Assembly: GCA_001596155.1 (NCBI GenBank)
Contig: CP014771.1
Location: 3,906,001 to 3,970,000 of the forward strand
DNA length: 64,000 nt
Direction: 5' to 3'
Source: Hymenobacter psoromatis
GTDB lineage: Bacteria; Bacteroidota; Bacteroidia; Cytophagales; Hymenobacteraceae
Both the position numbers and the translations under genes were made by a program. This document shows, piece after piece, positions 52,131 through 60,375 of the stretch. Within the stretch, counting starts at the first letter, position 1. Each line of letters opens with the position of its first letter. The notes below the pieces were generated by a model. That model was not told the DNA's origin and made no database searches. It was given only the letters and a program-made list of their open reading frames with translations.

Positions 52131-53525
52131 ATGATTACTGTTCGAACTATTTTTTACGGGTTTTTAGTCCTGTTATTGACTTTTGCCTTGCCTGGCCACG
52201 GCGCTGGCCGCCCGCCCGGAACGCCCCTCGACGGCTATTGGAAAGGGCCGCTGAAGCTGCCTGGTGGCCAGCTCGAAGTTATTTTTCGCCTGGTGAAGCT
52301 CAGCAGCGGCGACTACTTCGCCACCCTCGACGTGCCCATGCAAAAGGTGAGCCGCCTGGCCGTGACGGTGACGACGCGCGCCGATACGGTCGTGTTTTTA
52401 TCGGCTGAGGCAGACTGTCGCTTCACCGGCCGCATGCTGGTCGATGGCACCCAGCTGCAAGGCACCTGGCAGCAGCCGGGCTTTAATGCGCCGCTTACTT
52501 TGGTGCACAGCGCCTTGCCCACCGTGGCCGCCGGGGCCAAAGTGCGCCTCACGCCGCCCTACCGCGAAGAAAACGTGACGCTGGACAACCAGGTGGCCAA
52601 CGCGCGCCTGGCGGGCATGCTCACGGTGCCGGCCGGGCCGGGGCCGTTTCCGGCCGTGGTGCTGCTCAGCGACGCGGGCTCGCAGGACCGCAACGGGACC
52701 GTGGGCGATTTTGGGCCAATGGGCTGGCTGGCCGATTACCTCACCCGGCGGGGGGTAGCGGTGCTGCGCTTCGACGACCGGGGCGTGGGGGAATCGACCG
52801 GCGCGGCGGCCACCACTACGGCGGCGCTGGTGAGCGACGCGCAGGCGGCGCTCAACTTTTTACGCACCCGCCCCGAACTCGACCAAAGCCACGTGGGGCT
52901 GATTGGCCACGGCGAGGGCGGCAACGTGGCCCTGCTGGCTGCCGCGCAGCTCCAGCCGCCCGCATTCGTAATTGGGCTGGCCCCCTACGGCCTGCCGGGT
53001 GCCGAAATTGCCCTGCACCGGCAGGAAGCCACGCTGGTCAGCATGCAGACTATGCCGGGCCAGCTGGCCGCCACCATCAAGCGCCAGCAGGCGATAATCG
53101 ACGTGATTCGGCAAACGATTAACAACAGCCAGGCGCGGATTATCGTGGCCAATAATCTACGCAAAGACAACCCCGTGCTCGACGAGGCAACCATCCAGGC
53201 ACGGGCCACCGAGATGGTATCGACCAGCTACCGCTCCCTTTTATCGTTCGAACCGTCTGCGGGAATTGCGACCGTTACCTGCCCCGTGCTGCTCCTCTAC
53301 GGCAGCGCCGACCAGACCCTCAACGTGGATGCCAACCTGGCCGCGCTCACCAAAGCGCTGAAAACTGACAAGGCCGTTACGACGCGCAAGCTGCCGGGTG
53401 TCAATCATTTGTTTCAGCCCGACCCCGAGCAGTGGCCCATCGTGAGCGGCCAGTCGCAACCCAATTTCTCGCCGGCTGCCGAAGAGACTATCCGCGCCTG
53501 GATAATGGCCCAGGTCGGCAAGTAG
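52131..53525 (+). CDS. Alpha/beta-hydrolase family protein lacking the nucleophile serine
   Basis: 464 residues, ATG at 52131, with a signal peptide (YGFLVLLLTFALPGHGAG). Residues about 30-150 are a beta-rich N-terminal domain (LDGYWKGPLKLPGGQLEV). From about 160 there is an alpha/beta hydrolase domain: VVLLSDAGSQDRNG, LRFDDRGVGEST, the elbow IGHGEGGNVALL, the acid loop LLYGSADQTLN, and the His in GVNHLFQ. The elbow normally reads GHSEGG; here residue 261 is Gly (GGC in place of an expected AGC/TCN). The acid and His remain. It may be inactive, or I misjudge the nucleophile. Confidence 0.85.
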   Translation: MITVRTIFYGFLVLLLTFALPGHGAGRPPGTPLDGYWKGPLKLPGGQLEVIFRLVKLSSGDYFATLDVPMQKVSRLAVTVTTRADTVVFLSAEADCRFTGRMLVDGTQLQGTWQQPGFNAPLTLVHSALPTVAAGAKVRLTPPYREENVTLDNQVANARLAGMLTVPAGPGPFPAVVLLSDAGSQDRNGTVGDFGPMGWLADYLTRRGVAVLRFDDRGVGESTGAAATTTAALVSDAQAALNFLRTRPELDQSHVGLIGHGEGGNVALLAAAQLQPPAFVIGLAPYGLPGAEIALHRQEATLVSMQTMPGQLAATIKRQQAIIDVIRQTINNSQARIIVANNLRKDNPVLDEATIQARATEMVSTSYRSLLSFEPSAGIATVTCPVLLLYGSADQTLNVDANLAALTKALKTDKAVTTRKLPGVNHLFQPDPEQWPIVSGQSQPNFSPAAEETIRAWIMAQVGK

Positions 53526-53602
53526 CCAACATTGTCGCACCGCGCACGTATAAATATGCTCTTTCACGGCCACCATTGGCCTTCATGCTCTTCTTACCCC
53601 TC

Positions 53603-54256
53603 ATGACCAAAGTAACCTACCCGCTGCTCGCAGCTGTTTTGCTGCTCGCCAGCTGCAATAACCTTAAAAAATCGGACGAAAAAACCACCCTCGGCGATGC
53701 TACCGCCGACACCGCCGTGGTAGCCCGCACCGGGGCCACCGTGGGCGAGGTTGCCAGCAACGCCGCCACCTCGGTCGATAGCGCGGCCAGCAAAGCTGGC
53801 AGCGCCGTTAGCGATGCCTTCGACGTGACCAAGGCCAAGTTGGCCGATGTGAAGCTGCCGGAAGTAAACCTGTCGGGGGTGACAGTGCGCGGCAACGAAA
53901 ACTACCAGATTTATGGGGTAGATGAAAAAGTGCTGTTCGACACTGGCAAAGCCGTGGTTAAGCCCACCGCTGCTGAAGCTTTAAAGCAAATCAGCGCTTC
54001 CATCAACAAACGCTACTCTGGCAAGGACGTGCGCGTGCTTGGTTTTACCGATTCGCGCGGCGACAAAAGCTACAACCGTGACCTGAGTAAGCAGCGCGCC
54101 GAGGCCGTCAAAAACTACCTCGTCGCGACCGATAAAATGGCCGCCGACCACCTTAGCACCGAGGCATTTGGCGAAACCCAGCCCGTAGCCAGCAACGCTA
54201 CCCCCAGCGGTCGCCAGGAAAACCGCCGCGTCGAAATAGCCGTGCGCATCAAATAA
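53603..54256 (+). CDS. OmpA-family lipoprotein
   Basis: 217 residues from the ATG at 53603; the ATG at 53585 is also possible. Lipoprotein signal peptide with Cys18 in LLLASCNN. A 70-residue Ala/Ser/Val-rich linker (TSVDSAASKAGSAVSDAF) leads to a C-terminal OmpA domain that binds peptidoglycan (KVLFDTGKAVVKPTAAEAL, LGFTDSRGDKSYNRDLSKQRA). Anchors the outer membrane to the wall. Its TAA stop lies in the left arm of element C. Confidence 0.9.
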   Translation: MTKVTYPLLAAVLLLASCNNLKKSDEKTTLGDATADTAVVARTGATVGEVASNAATSVDSAASKAGSAVSDAFDVTKAKLADVKLPEVNLSGVTVRGNENYQIYGVDEKVLFDTGKAVVKPTAAEALKQISASINKRYSGKDVRVLGFTDSRGDKSYNRDLSKQRAEAVKNYLVATDKMAADHLSTEAFGETQPVASNATPSGRQENRRVEIAVRIK

Positions 54257-54448
54257 GAATCACGGATTACGCGGATTTCACGGATTTTGTGGACGGCGTT
54301 GGCCGCGCGCTACTACATCCATTTGGTGCTTGATGAAGTTGAAGCTAACGTAAAAAGGCCACCCGGTTGGGTGGCCTTTTTACGTTAGCAGGACGTTCAC
54401 AAAATCCGTGAAATCCGCTAAAATCAGCGTAATCAGTGATTCTTATTT
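54251..54448. mobile_element. Palindromic element C, same arms as A and B but without a gene
   Basis: Arms 54251-54295 and 54394-54448; identical except for a 10-bp insertion in the right arm and a few substitutions. They contain the CACGGATTTCACGGATTTTGTGGACG-like core of element A (CGGATT units). Both outer ends include a stop codon, TAA of the OmpA gene and TAA of the convergent gene at 54443. In place of a gene the centre holds a terminator stem. It looks like a non-autonomous derivative. Confidence 0.7.
54344..54389. terminator. Bidirectional terminator with a perfect 21-bp stem
   Basis: Stem 54344-54364 and 54369-54389 around a 4-nt loop; it contains AAAAAGGCC and GGCCTTTTT, so it can terminate transcripts from both convergent genes. 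Confidence 0.88.
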
Positions 54449-55342
54449 GTACGCATCCACCTCGGCGCGCATCATGGCATTGAAGCGCGAGCCATTGTTG
54501 GCGAGCGTTACCAGGTTCCAGCCCCGGCCGATGGCATAGCTCCAGGTGCGGCTGTCCTTAAACTCGAACGTAGGGCGCAGAATCTGGCCGTAGGGCGTAT
54601 AGTTGTCCATGAAGTTGGTGGTGTAGAACTTGTCGCCGCTCACAATCCACTCCATTGCCACGTAGAAGCCTTCTTCCGGTGCCATCAGGTTGTAGGGCGA
54701 TAAATCGACCGTAAACCACTCGCCGCCGCGCGCCGCCGATACGATAACGCTCTCCGTGAGCATGTCCTCGTTGGGAGCATTATAGTTACCGTTGGCTTTG
54801 TAAATCCGCACCCGGAAGGGCTCGCGCGGGAAGCCATTTTCGCCAATGTAGAATGACACCGAACGAATGGCACCCAGCTTCTTCGACTTCTCGTTTTTGC
54901 ACATAAACGCGTACTGACTGCCGGGCATGCCCTGAATCATGCCCGCGCCCGGCGAGTTGGAGTGCGCACCCAGCGTCAGGGGACGCACTTTGCTGGCCTC
55001 AATCTGCACGTTGGACAGCGCAATAGCCTGCCGGGGCAGCTGCAGAATAACTTCCTCCATGTTGGTGCCGCGCTTCACAAATAAGGCCGTTCGCTTGTAG
55101 CCCAGCGCCATCACGATAATCGAGTCTTCGGTCACCTTGGTGGGCATGGCCAGCTGAAAATAGCCATATTCGTTGGTGAGAGCACCGGTCTGTTCTTCCC
55201 GCAGGTTAATGGAAGCGAAAGGAATAGGGTCCTGCGTCTTTTCATCCACTATGCGGCCCGTAATGCGGCCCTCCTGCTGCGCCCAGCTGAGTGCAGGCCA
55301 CAAGTTTGCGGCTAATAAAAGTACTAGTAAACGCTTAAGCAT
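54443..55342 (-). CDS. Carboxypeptidase-regulatory-like domain protein
   Basis: 299 residues, ATG at 55342, signal peptide ending LSWAQ. CarboxypepD_reg-like domain at about residues 24-105 (GRITGRIVDEKTQDPIPFASI, YGYFQLAMPT). The C-terminal ~180 residues form a second, beta-rich domain with SVSFYIGENGFPREPFRVRI and GFYVAMEWIVSGDKFY. Envelope protein of unknown role. Paralogue of the next gene on the left, with which it shares most of these segments. Exact -7 box TAAATTTG (minus strand, 55376-55383), with a TTG about 18 nt further upstream. Confidence 0.83.
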   Translation of the reverse strand: MLKRLLVLLLAANLWPALSWAQQEGRITGRIVDEKTQDPIPFASINLREEQTGALTNEYGYFQLAMPTKVTEDSIIVMALGYKRTALFVKRGTNMEEVILQLPRQAIALSNVQIEASKVRPLTLGAHSNSPGAGMIQGMPGSQYAFMCKNEKSKKLGAIRSVSFYIGENGFPREPFRVRIYKANGNYNAPNEDMLTESVIVSAARGGEWFTVDLSPYNLMAPEEGFYVAMEWIVSGDKFYTTNFMDNYTPYGQILRPTFEFKDSRTWSYAIGRGWNLVTLANNGSRFNAMMRAEVDAYK

Positions 55343-55896
55343 AGAGAAAAGGAAAATGGATAAAACTCCGGTTTACAAATTTAATCGCCAGCATGTGTAT
55401 GCAAGGCGGAAAGAATAAAAATTTTAATTCAAATTTGAAACAAGCCCATTAAATAATTGAAAATGAGCAAATAATAATAAAAAGCAAAAAAAACTATCAG
55501 CTTTTAAAAAACGAACAGCGCTAGTAATCGTCACTAACTAAAAATAATTTAAATGGTATTTTTATAATAATAATTGGTATCAATAAGCTGGCTCATTCAC
55601 TGAGATTGCCTCTCAACTTTAAGGCCAAGCTTGTGAATGATGGCTGCCCTGCTTCGACCGACTAATGCCAGCAAAGCAGGGCAATTATTACTAGGTTAAT
55701 TCACGCGTTAATTCAATTGAATGCAACACTACTTAGTTAGTATTAAAAATAAATAAGAAAGTAATAATCTTCACTAGTAATAAGTTGCTAGCGCATAGCT
55801 GTTAGCGATAATTCACCTTCTAAAACCACTTACTAATTTCCCGTTTTTCAGCCGCTACGAGCTACTTATCACGGCTATTCTGGATAAGCGACGCGC
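55343..55896. other. AT-rich intergenic region between two paralogous genes
   Basis: 554 bp without a convincing gene. Contains the promoter of the gene starting at 55342 (CAAATTTA at 55376-55383 on the plus strand) and a hairpin GCCCTGCTT (55646-55654) / AAGCAGGGC (55674-55682) with a 19-nt loop and no T run. Otherwise low-complexity AATAAT-rich DNA. Confidence 0.6.
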
Positions 55897-56817
55897 TTAT
55901 TTAATCATGTCAACTTCGGCCTTAATCATGGCATTGTAGTGCTGGCCGGCCGACGTGGCCATCGTGAGCAGCGTCCAGCCCTTGCCGATGCTGAAGTTCC
56001 AGGTGCGGCTTTCCTTGAATTCGAAGGTGGGGCGCATAATCTGGCCGTAGGGCGTGTAGCTCTCGTCCATGAAGTTGGTATTGAAGAACTTATCGCCGCT
56101 CACAATCCATTCCATCGCCACGAAGAAGCCTTCTTCCGGCGCCACCACGTTGTAGGGCGTCAGGTCCACGGTGTACCACTGGCCGCCCTGGGGGGCCGAC
56201 ACTACCACGTTGTCGGTGAGAATGTCCGTGCTGGGCGCGTTGTAGTTGCCGTCGGCCTTGTAGAGGCGCACGCGGAAGGGTTCGCGCGGGAAGCCATTTT
56301 CGCCGATGTAGAACGATACCGAGCGGATATTGCCCAGGCGCTTATTCTTGTCATTCTTCACAAAAAAGGCGCATTGGCTACCGGGTTGGCCTTGCATCAG
56401 GCCCTCGCTGGGGCGGTTGGCAGTGGCACCCAGGCCCAGGTTTTTGACCTTGCCGCCCTTCACTACTACGGCTTGCAGGGCGATGGCCCGGCGGCTCACC
56501 TCCAGCACCATATTAGCCATTGGCTTGCCCCGCTGCACCGCGATGGCTAGGTGCTCATAACCCAGCGCCATCACAATGAGCGAGTCGGTTTCGCCTTTTG
56601 ATGGCCCAGGCAGTTGAAACACCCCAAACTCATTGCTGAGGGCACCGGTCTGCTCTTCTTTCAGGCTGAGCGAAGTGAAGGGCAACGGCTCTTTGGTGGC
56701 CTTGTCGATGATTTTGCCGGCGAGCATGGTGGCAGCCGGCGAGGCAGCGGTTTGCGCTTGTGCGACCCCGCTAGTAGTGCATAAAAATAATGCAAAATAA
56801 AGTAGGCGTTTTAACAT
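55897..56817 (-). CDS. Carboxypeptidase-regulatory-like domain protein, paralogue
   Basis: 306 residues, ATG at 56817, signal peptide ending TSGVAQAQ. Same two-domain layout as the gene at 54443: CarboxypepD_reg-like (GKIIDKATKEPLPFTSLSL, FGVFQLPGPS) and the conserved FYIGENGFPREPFRVRLYKA and EGFFVAMEWIVSGDKFFNTN segments. Both genes are on the same strand but 554 bp apart, each with its own promoter, so they are duplicates under separate control. Function unknown; probably periplasmic or outer-membrane associated. Confidence 0.83.
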   Translation of the reverse strand: MLKRLLYFALFLCTTSGVAQAQTAASPAATMLAGKIIDKATKEPLPFTSLSLKEEQTGALSNEFGVFQLPGPSKGETDSLIVMALGYEHLAIAVQRGKPMANMVLEVSRRAIALQAVVVKGGKVKNLGLGATANRPSEGLMQGQPGSQCAFFVKNDKNKRLGNIRSVSFYIGENGFPREPFRVRLYKADGNYNAPSTDILTDNVVVSAPQGGQWYTVDLTPYNVVAPEEGFFVAMEWIVSGDKFFNTNFMDESYTPYGQIMRPTFEFKESRTWNFSIGKGWTLLTMATSAGQHYNAMIKAEVDMIK

Positions 56818-56845
56818 TTGTAGGTAGAATTTAGACTGACTAATG

Positions 56846-56875
56846 CAAAAATAGGTGGAAATTTTAAAGTGCCAA
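56846..56875 (-). promoter_or_regulatory. Predicted promoter TTG-N19-TATTTTTG
   Basis: On the minus strand, TTG (56873-56875) and TATTTTTG (56846-56853) are separated by 19 nt, an exact Bacteroidota arrangement. Leader to the ATG at 56817 is about 22 nt. Confidence 0.7.
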
Positions 56876-57002
56876 CCATGTTCAGTTAGCTTGTTTTAGC
56901 TATCGCAGATACATACCAAAAAATGCCGATTGATTACAACTTATCCGGTGCTTTCGGGCAAAAAAGAGGGGATAGGGAATAGCCGCGCCAACCAAACGCT
57001 CG

Positions 57003-57010
57003 TATCTTTG
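57003..57010 (+). promoter_or_regulatory. Predicted -7 box TATCTTTG of feoAB
   Basis: Exact TAnnTTTG. The start would be near 57017, which excludes feoA starts upstream of it. The adjoining TTTGAACTAAATCTAAA (57008-57024) is a weak imperfect palindrome that might bind a metal-responsive repressor of the DtxR type. Confidence 0.6.
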
Positions 57011-57046
57011 TTTGAACTAAATCTAAATAACCTCAGTCCTTCGCCC

Positions 57047-57331
57047 GTGGCCTTCTTTCGTCGTTCCGCTGCTCCCGTGGTTGCTTCGCAGCCGGCTCCT
57101 GCTCGCCGCACCGCCAACGACCTGAAGCGGGGCGAAACTGCCACCGTGTGCTGCCTCAAAGACCCACAAATGGCCCTGAAACTGCTCGAAATGGGCTGCA
57201 TTCCGGGCACGCAGGTGCGCCTGGTGGGCCGCGCGCCCCTCGGCGACCCGCTGATGCTGGTGCTGGGCGACGAGGAATACACGCTGTCGCTGCGCGTGAG
57301 CGAGGCGCTAACTATTCAGCTGAAGGATTAA
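57047..57331 (+). CDS. feoA: Ferrous iron transport protein A
   Basis: Small SH3-like partner of FeoB. 94 residues from a GTG at 57047; I chose it because the -7 box at 57003-57010 excludes the longer frame from 56930. After a short Pro/Ala-rich lead comes the FeoA domain: LKRGETATVCCL, LLEMGCIPGTQVRLVGRAPLGDP, and EYTLSLRVSEALTIQL. 18 nt upstream of feoB in one operon. Confidence 0.9.
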   Translation: MAFFRRSAAPVVASQPAPARRTANDLKRGETATVCCLKDPQMALKLLEMGCIPGTQVRLVGRAPLGDPLMLVLGDEEYTLSLRVSEALTIQLKD

Positions 57332-57349
57332 CTAAGAGCTTTTTACGCT

Positions 57350-59530
57350 ATGGCGGGTGCTACGCAGCATGCGCGGCCGGTAGTGCCGCAACCCGGTGCC
57401 GGAAACGTCGCCCCCAGCCCGGAGCGCCTACCCCGCCTGGCCCTCATCGGCAACCCCAACTCGGGCAAAACGTCGCTTTTCAACCAGCTCACGGGCCTCA
57501 ACCAGAAAGTGGGAAATTTCCCCGGCGTGACGGTGGACCGCAAAACTGGCATTGCGCAGCTGGGCGGGCAGCGCCGGGCCGAGGTGGTGGACCTGCCCGG
57601 CACGTACTCGCTCTACCCCAAGAGCCTCGATGAGCGCGTGATTGCTGATTTGCTCTATAATCCGCTCTCGGCCGACTACCCCGATTTTGTGGTGGTGACG
57701 GTGGATGCCAGCAACCTGCGCCGCAGCCTGCTGCTGTTTTCGCAGCTCGCCGACTTGGGCCTACCCGCCATTCTGGCCCTGAACATGACCGACGTGGCCG
57801 CCGAGCGCGGCATTCAGCTGGATGTGGTGACGCTGGAGCGTGAGCTGGGCGTGCCCGTGGTGCCTATGAACGCCCGCAAGGGGGTAGGGCTGGCGGCGCT
57901 GCGCATTCTGATGGCCGACCGCCTGGCCGCCGCGCCGCCGGCCGGCCGCTTTTGGCAGCCCGAGGCCGCGCTGCGGCCAATGCTGGCCGAAATCCGGGCG
58001 CATTTCGACCTGCCCAACGACTACTTGGCGCTGCACTACGCGCACCAGTTTCGGCAGCTGCACTTTTTGGGCGAGGCCGACCGCGACTATTTGCAGGAGC
58101 TGACTGAGCGCTACGAGTTTGACTCGACGGCCCAGCAGGCGGCCGAAACGGTGGGCCGCTACGCCCACATCAACGAGCTGCTGCTGGAGGTGGTGACCGT
58201 GACGCGCACCGAGCGCCGCGAGCCGGCCTCCAATCGCATCGATAAGGTGCTGACGCACCGCGTGTTTGGCTACGTTATTTTTCTGGCTATTCTATTTCTG
58301 CTGTTTCAGGCCATTTTTGCCTGGGCGCAGTACCCGATGGACTGGATTGACCAGGGCATCACGGCGCTGAGCGCGGCCATTCAGGCGCGGTTTCACGGGC
58401 CGCTGGTGCGGCTGCTCACCGAGGGCGTGATTGCCGGCCTGGGCGGCGTGCTGATTTTTATTCCGCAGATTGCCTTGCTCTTCGCCTTTCTGGCGGTGCT
58501 GGAGGAAACGGGCTATATGGCCCGCGTTACTTTCCTCATGGACAAGCTGATGCGACCATTCGGGCTGAGCGGCAAGAGCGTGGTGCCGCTCATTTCGGGG
58601 CTGGCTTGTGCAGTGCCAGCTATCATGGGCGCGCGCACCATCGAGAGCTGGAAGGACCGGATGCTGACCATTTTCGTGACGCCGCTTATGTCGTGCTCGG
58701 CGCGCATCCCGGTTTATACCGTGCTGGTGGCGCTAGTGGTGCCCGACGAGTCGTGGCTGGGCATTTTCAACATGCGCGGCTTGGTGCTGATGGGCCTTTA
58801 TCTGCTGGGCCTGGGCTCGGCGCTGCTCTCGGCGCTGGCGCTGAAGGTGGTGCTCAAGGCCCGCGAGCGCAGCTATTTTATCATGGAATTTCCGGTATAT
58901 CGCTGGCCGCGCTGGAAAAATGTGGGCCTGACCATCGTGGAAAAGGTCAGGACCTTCGTGACGCAGGCCGGCAAAGTGATTATCGCCATCTCGGTGCTGC
59001 TCTGGGTGTTGGCCAGCTATGGCCCCGGCCAGCGCCAGAACCAGGCCGCCGCGCAGGTGCAGCAGCAGGCCGCCGCCCAGCATTGGCCCGCCGCCGAAGC
59101 CGAGCGCCGCGAAGCCTCGGCCCGCCTCGAAACCTCTTACGCCGGGGCCTTTGGGCACGTCATCGAGCCGGCCATCCGGCCGCTGGGCTTCGACTGGAAA
59201 ATCGGTATCGCGCTGCTTACCTCCTTCGCCGCCCGCGAGGTATTTGTGGGCACCATGAGCACCATCTACAGCGTGGGCCAGGATGCTGACCTCGGCACGG
59301 TGCAACAGAAGCTGGCCACTGAAAAAGACGCGCAGGGCCGGCCTTTTTTCACGCCGGTGCGGGCGCTGTCGCTGCTGGTGTTCTACGTGTTTGCCATGCA
59401 GTGCATGAGCACGCTGGCCGTGACGTATCGCGAAACCAAAAGCTGGCGCTGGCCCCTGGGTCAGCTCGTGTACATGACCGGCCTGGCCTACGTGGCCTCG
59501 CTGTTTGTGTGGCAGGTTTGGGGTAGCTAA
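57350..59530 (+). CDS. feoB: Ferrous iron transport protein B
   Basis: Inner-membrane Fe(II) transporter with a cytoplasmic G-protein domain. 726 residues. G1 GNPNSGKT at residues 34-41, G3 DLPGTYSL near 80, G4 NMTD near 144. Then a helical spacer and the membrane part with two gate regions, each with a conserved Cys: SGLACAVPAIMGAR and PLMSCSARIPVY. The C-terminal helix lacks a Cys-rich FeoC-like tail. ATG at 57350. Confidence 0.95.
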   Translation: MAGATQHARPVVPQPGAGNVAPSPERLPRLALIGNPNSGKTSLFNQLTGLNQKVGNFPGVTVDRKTGIAQLGGQRRAEVVDLPGTYSLYPKSLDERVIADLLYNPLSADYPDFVVVTVDASNLRRSLLLFSQLADLGLPAILALNMTDVAAERGIQLDVVTLERELGVPVVPMNARKGVGLAALRILMADRLAAAPPAGRFWQPEAALRPMLAEIRAHFDLPNDYLALHYAHQFRQLHFLGEADRDYLQELTERYEFDSTAQQAAETVGRYAHINELLLEVVTVTRTERREPASNRIDKVLTHRVFGYVIFLAILFLLFQAIFAWAQYPMDWIDQGITALSAAIQARFHGPLVRLLTEGVIAGLGGVLIFIPQIALLFAFLAVLEETGYMARVTFLMDKLMRPFGLSGKSVVPLISGLACAVPAIMGARTIESWKDRMLTIFVTPLMSCSARIPVYTVLVALVVPDESWLGIFNMRGLVLMGLYLLGLGSALLSALALKVVLKARERSYFIMEFPVYRWPRWKNVGLTIVEKVRTFVTQAGKVIIAISVLLWVLASYGPGQRQNQAAAQVQQQAAAQHWPAAEAERREASARLETSYAGAFGHVIEPAIRPLGFDWKIGIALLTSFAAREVFVGTMSTIYSVGQDADLGTVQQKLATEKDAQGRPFFTPVRALSLLVFYVFAMQCMSTLAVTYRETKSWRWPLGQLVYMTGLAYVASLFVWQVWGS

Positions 59531-59565
59531 AAATGGGTCGTAAAACGTTTAGTAACTGATATTAC

Positions 59566-59670
59566 GCAACGGGGAGTAGCGCGAACTTTGTAGTTCGCGT
59601 CTCCGCGCCGCTATACTGGCTTTAACGGCGCAGGGACGCGAACTACAAAGTTCGCGCTACTCCCCGTTGC
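59566..59670. repeat. 45-bp inverted repeat (GTAGCGCGAA family)
   Basis: Arms 59566-59610 and 59626-59670, about three mismatches, loop 15 bp. Contains GTAGCGCGAACTTTGTAGTT, the same outer segment as the palindrome at 9295-9403. Confidence 0.88.
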
Positions 59671-59702
59671 CAACCCTAAAACGCACTACTACTTACAGCA
59701 AA

Positions 59703-59754
59703 CCCGCGCCGCCCGAATCCGCGAAATCCGCGCCATCTGCTTAATCCGCGATTA
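59703..59754. repeat. Single decayed CGGATT-type arm (remnant D)
   Basis: Reverse complement reads TAATCGCGGATTAAGCAGAT followed by GGCGCGGATTTCGCGGATTC, i.e. CGGATT units of the type in elements A-C, with no partner arm seen. It ends at the ATG of the gene at 59755. Confidence 0.5.
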
Positions 59755-60219
59755 ATGACCACCTACGAAACCCTGCTGCGCCTCGCTTTCCGCACGCCCG
59801 CCGACCAGGCGCACTACCTCACGCCGGCTACGCTGGCCGCCTACCCCACCTTTGAACAGGCAACGCCGCGCGAGCAGCCTTTTCGGTTTGAGCAGTGGCG
59901 CTTGGGCGTGGCGACCAGCCTGCTGCGTCTGCTTAGCGACCTAGGCGACCACGACGAGGCCCGCCGCGCCGCCGATGTGCTGCACCGCGCCCTCAACACG
60001 GCCCAGTCGCCGCCGGATATCGACCAGCAGATTGGCAAAGAAAACAAGCTGTTTGAGCAGATTTATACCAACCTCTACGTCAATGACGAGGGCGAGGCGC
60101 TGCTCGACCTTTTTGCCCGCACCCTCGACGCCGACGCGCCTGACCTGCTCGCCCAGGTGCAGCAGGAAGCCGTGGACCTGGCCCGCGACCTGGACTTCGA
60201 CCGGCCCGACAACGAGTAG
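59755..60219 (+). CDS. Hypothetical soluble protein
   Basis: 154 residues, ATG at 59755. Acidic, helical, no signal peptide; begins MTTYETLLRLAFRTPADQAH and ends DLARDLDFDRPDNE. No family recognised. The start abuts a decayed repeat arm and the TAG stop lies inside the next palindrome, so both ends are defined by repeats. Coding is supported by the uninterrupted, acidic, helix-rich composition. Confidence 0.6.
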   Translation: MTTYETLLRLAFRTPADQAHYLTPATLAAYPTFEQATPREQPFRFEQWRLGVATSLLRLLSDLGDHDEARRAADVLHRALNTAQSPPDIDQQIGKENKLFEQIYTNLYVNDEGEALLDLFARTLDADAPDLLAQVQQEAVDLARDLDFDRPDNE

Positions 60220-60303
60220 GGTGCGGGGCTTGCCCCCGCCCGTCGTTGAACGAACCCGGCGTGAACTGTTCAACGACGGGCGGAGACAAGCCCCGCACCC
60301 TAC
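60216..60303. repeat. 36-bp inverted repeat containing the stop codon of the upstream gene
   Basis: Arms 60216-60251 and 60268-60303 with two mismatches; outer sequence GTAGGGTGCGGGGCTTGCC. The TAG at 60217-60219 is part of the left arm. Confidence 0.9.
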
Positions 60304-60320
60304 TTCGGCAGGAAATAAAA

Positions 60321-60349
60321 AAGGACCCGCGCCACCGGCGCGGGTCCTT
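60321..60349. terminator. Bidirectional rho-independent terminator
   Basis: 13-bp stem AAGGACCCGCGCC / GGCGCGGGTCCTT with a 3-nt loop and an A run on the left; serves the SusD gene from the right and the gene ending at 60219 from the left. Confidence 0.85.
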
Positions 60350-60375
60350 CTTATGGATGGCCCGGCTGCTACTGA

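Noticed and set aside
53432..53602. N-terminal extension of the OmpA lipoprotein frame
   Set aside because: The extension overlaps the end of the hydrolase gene; the lipobox fits a start at 53603 (or 53585).
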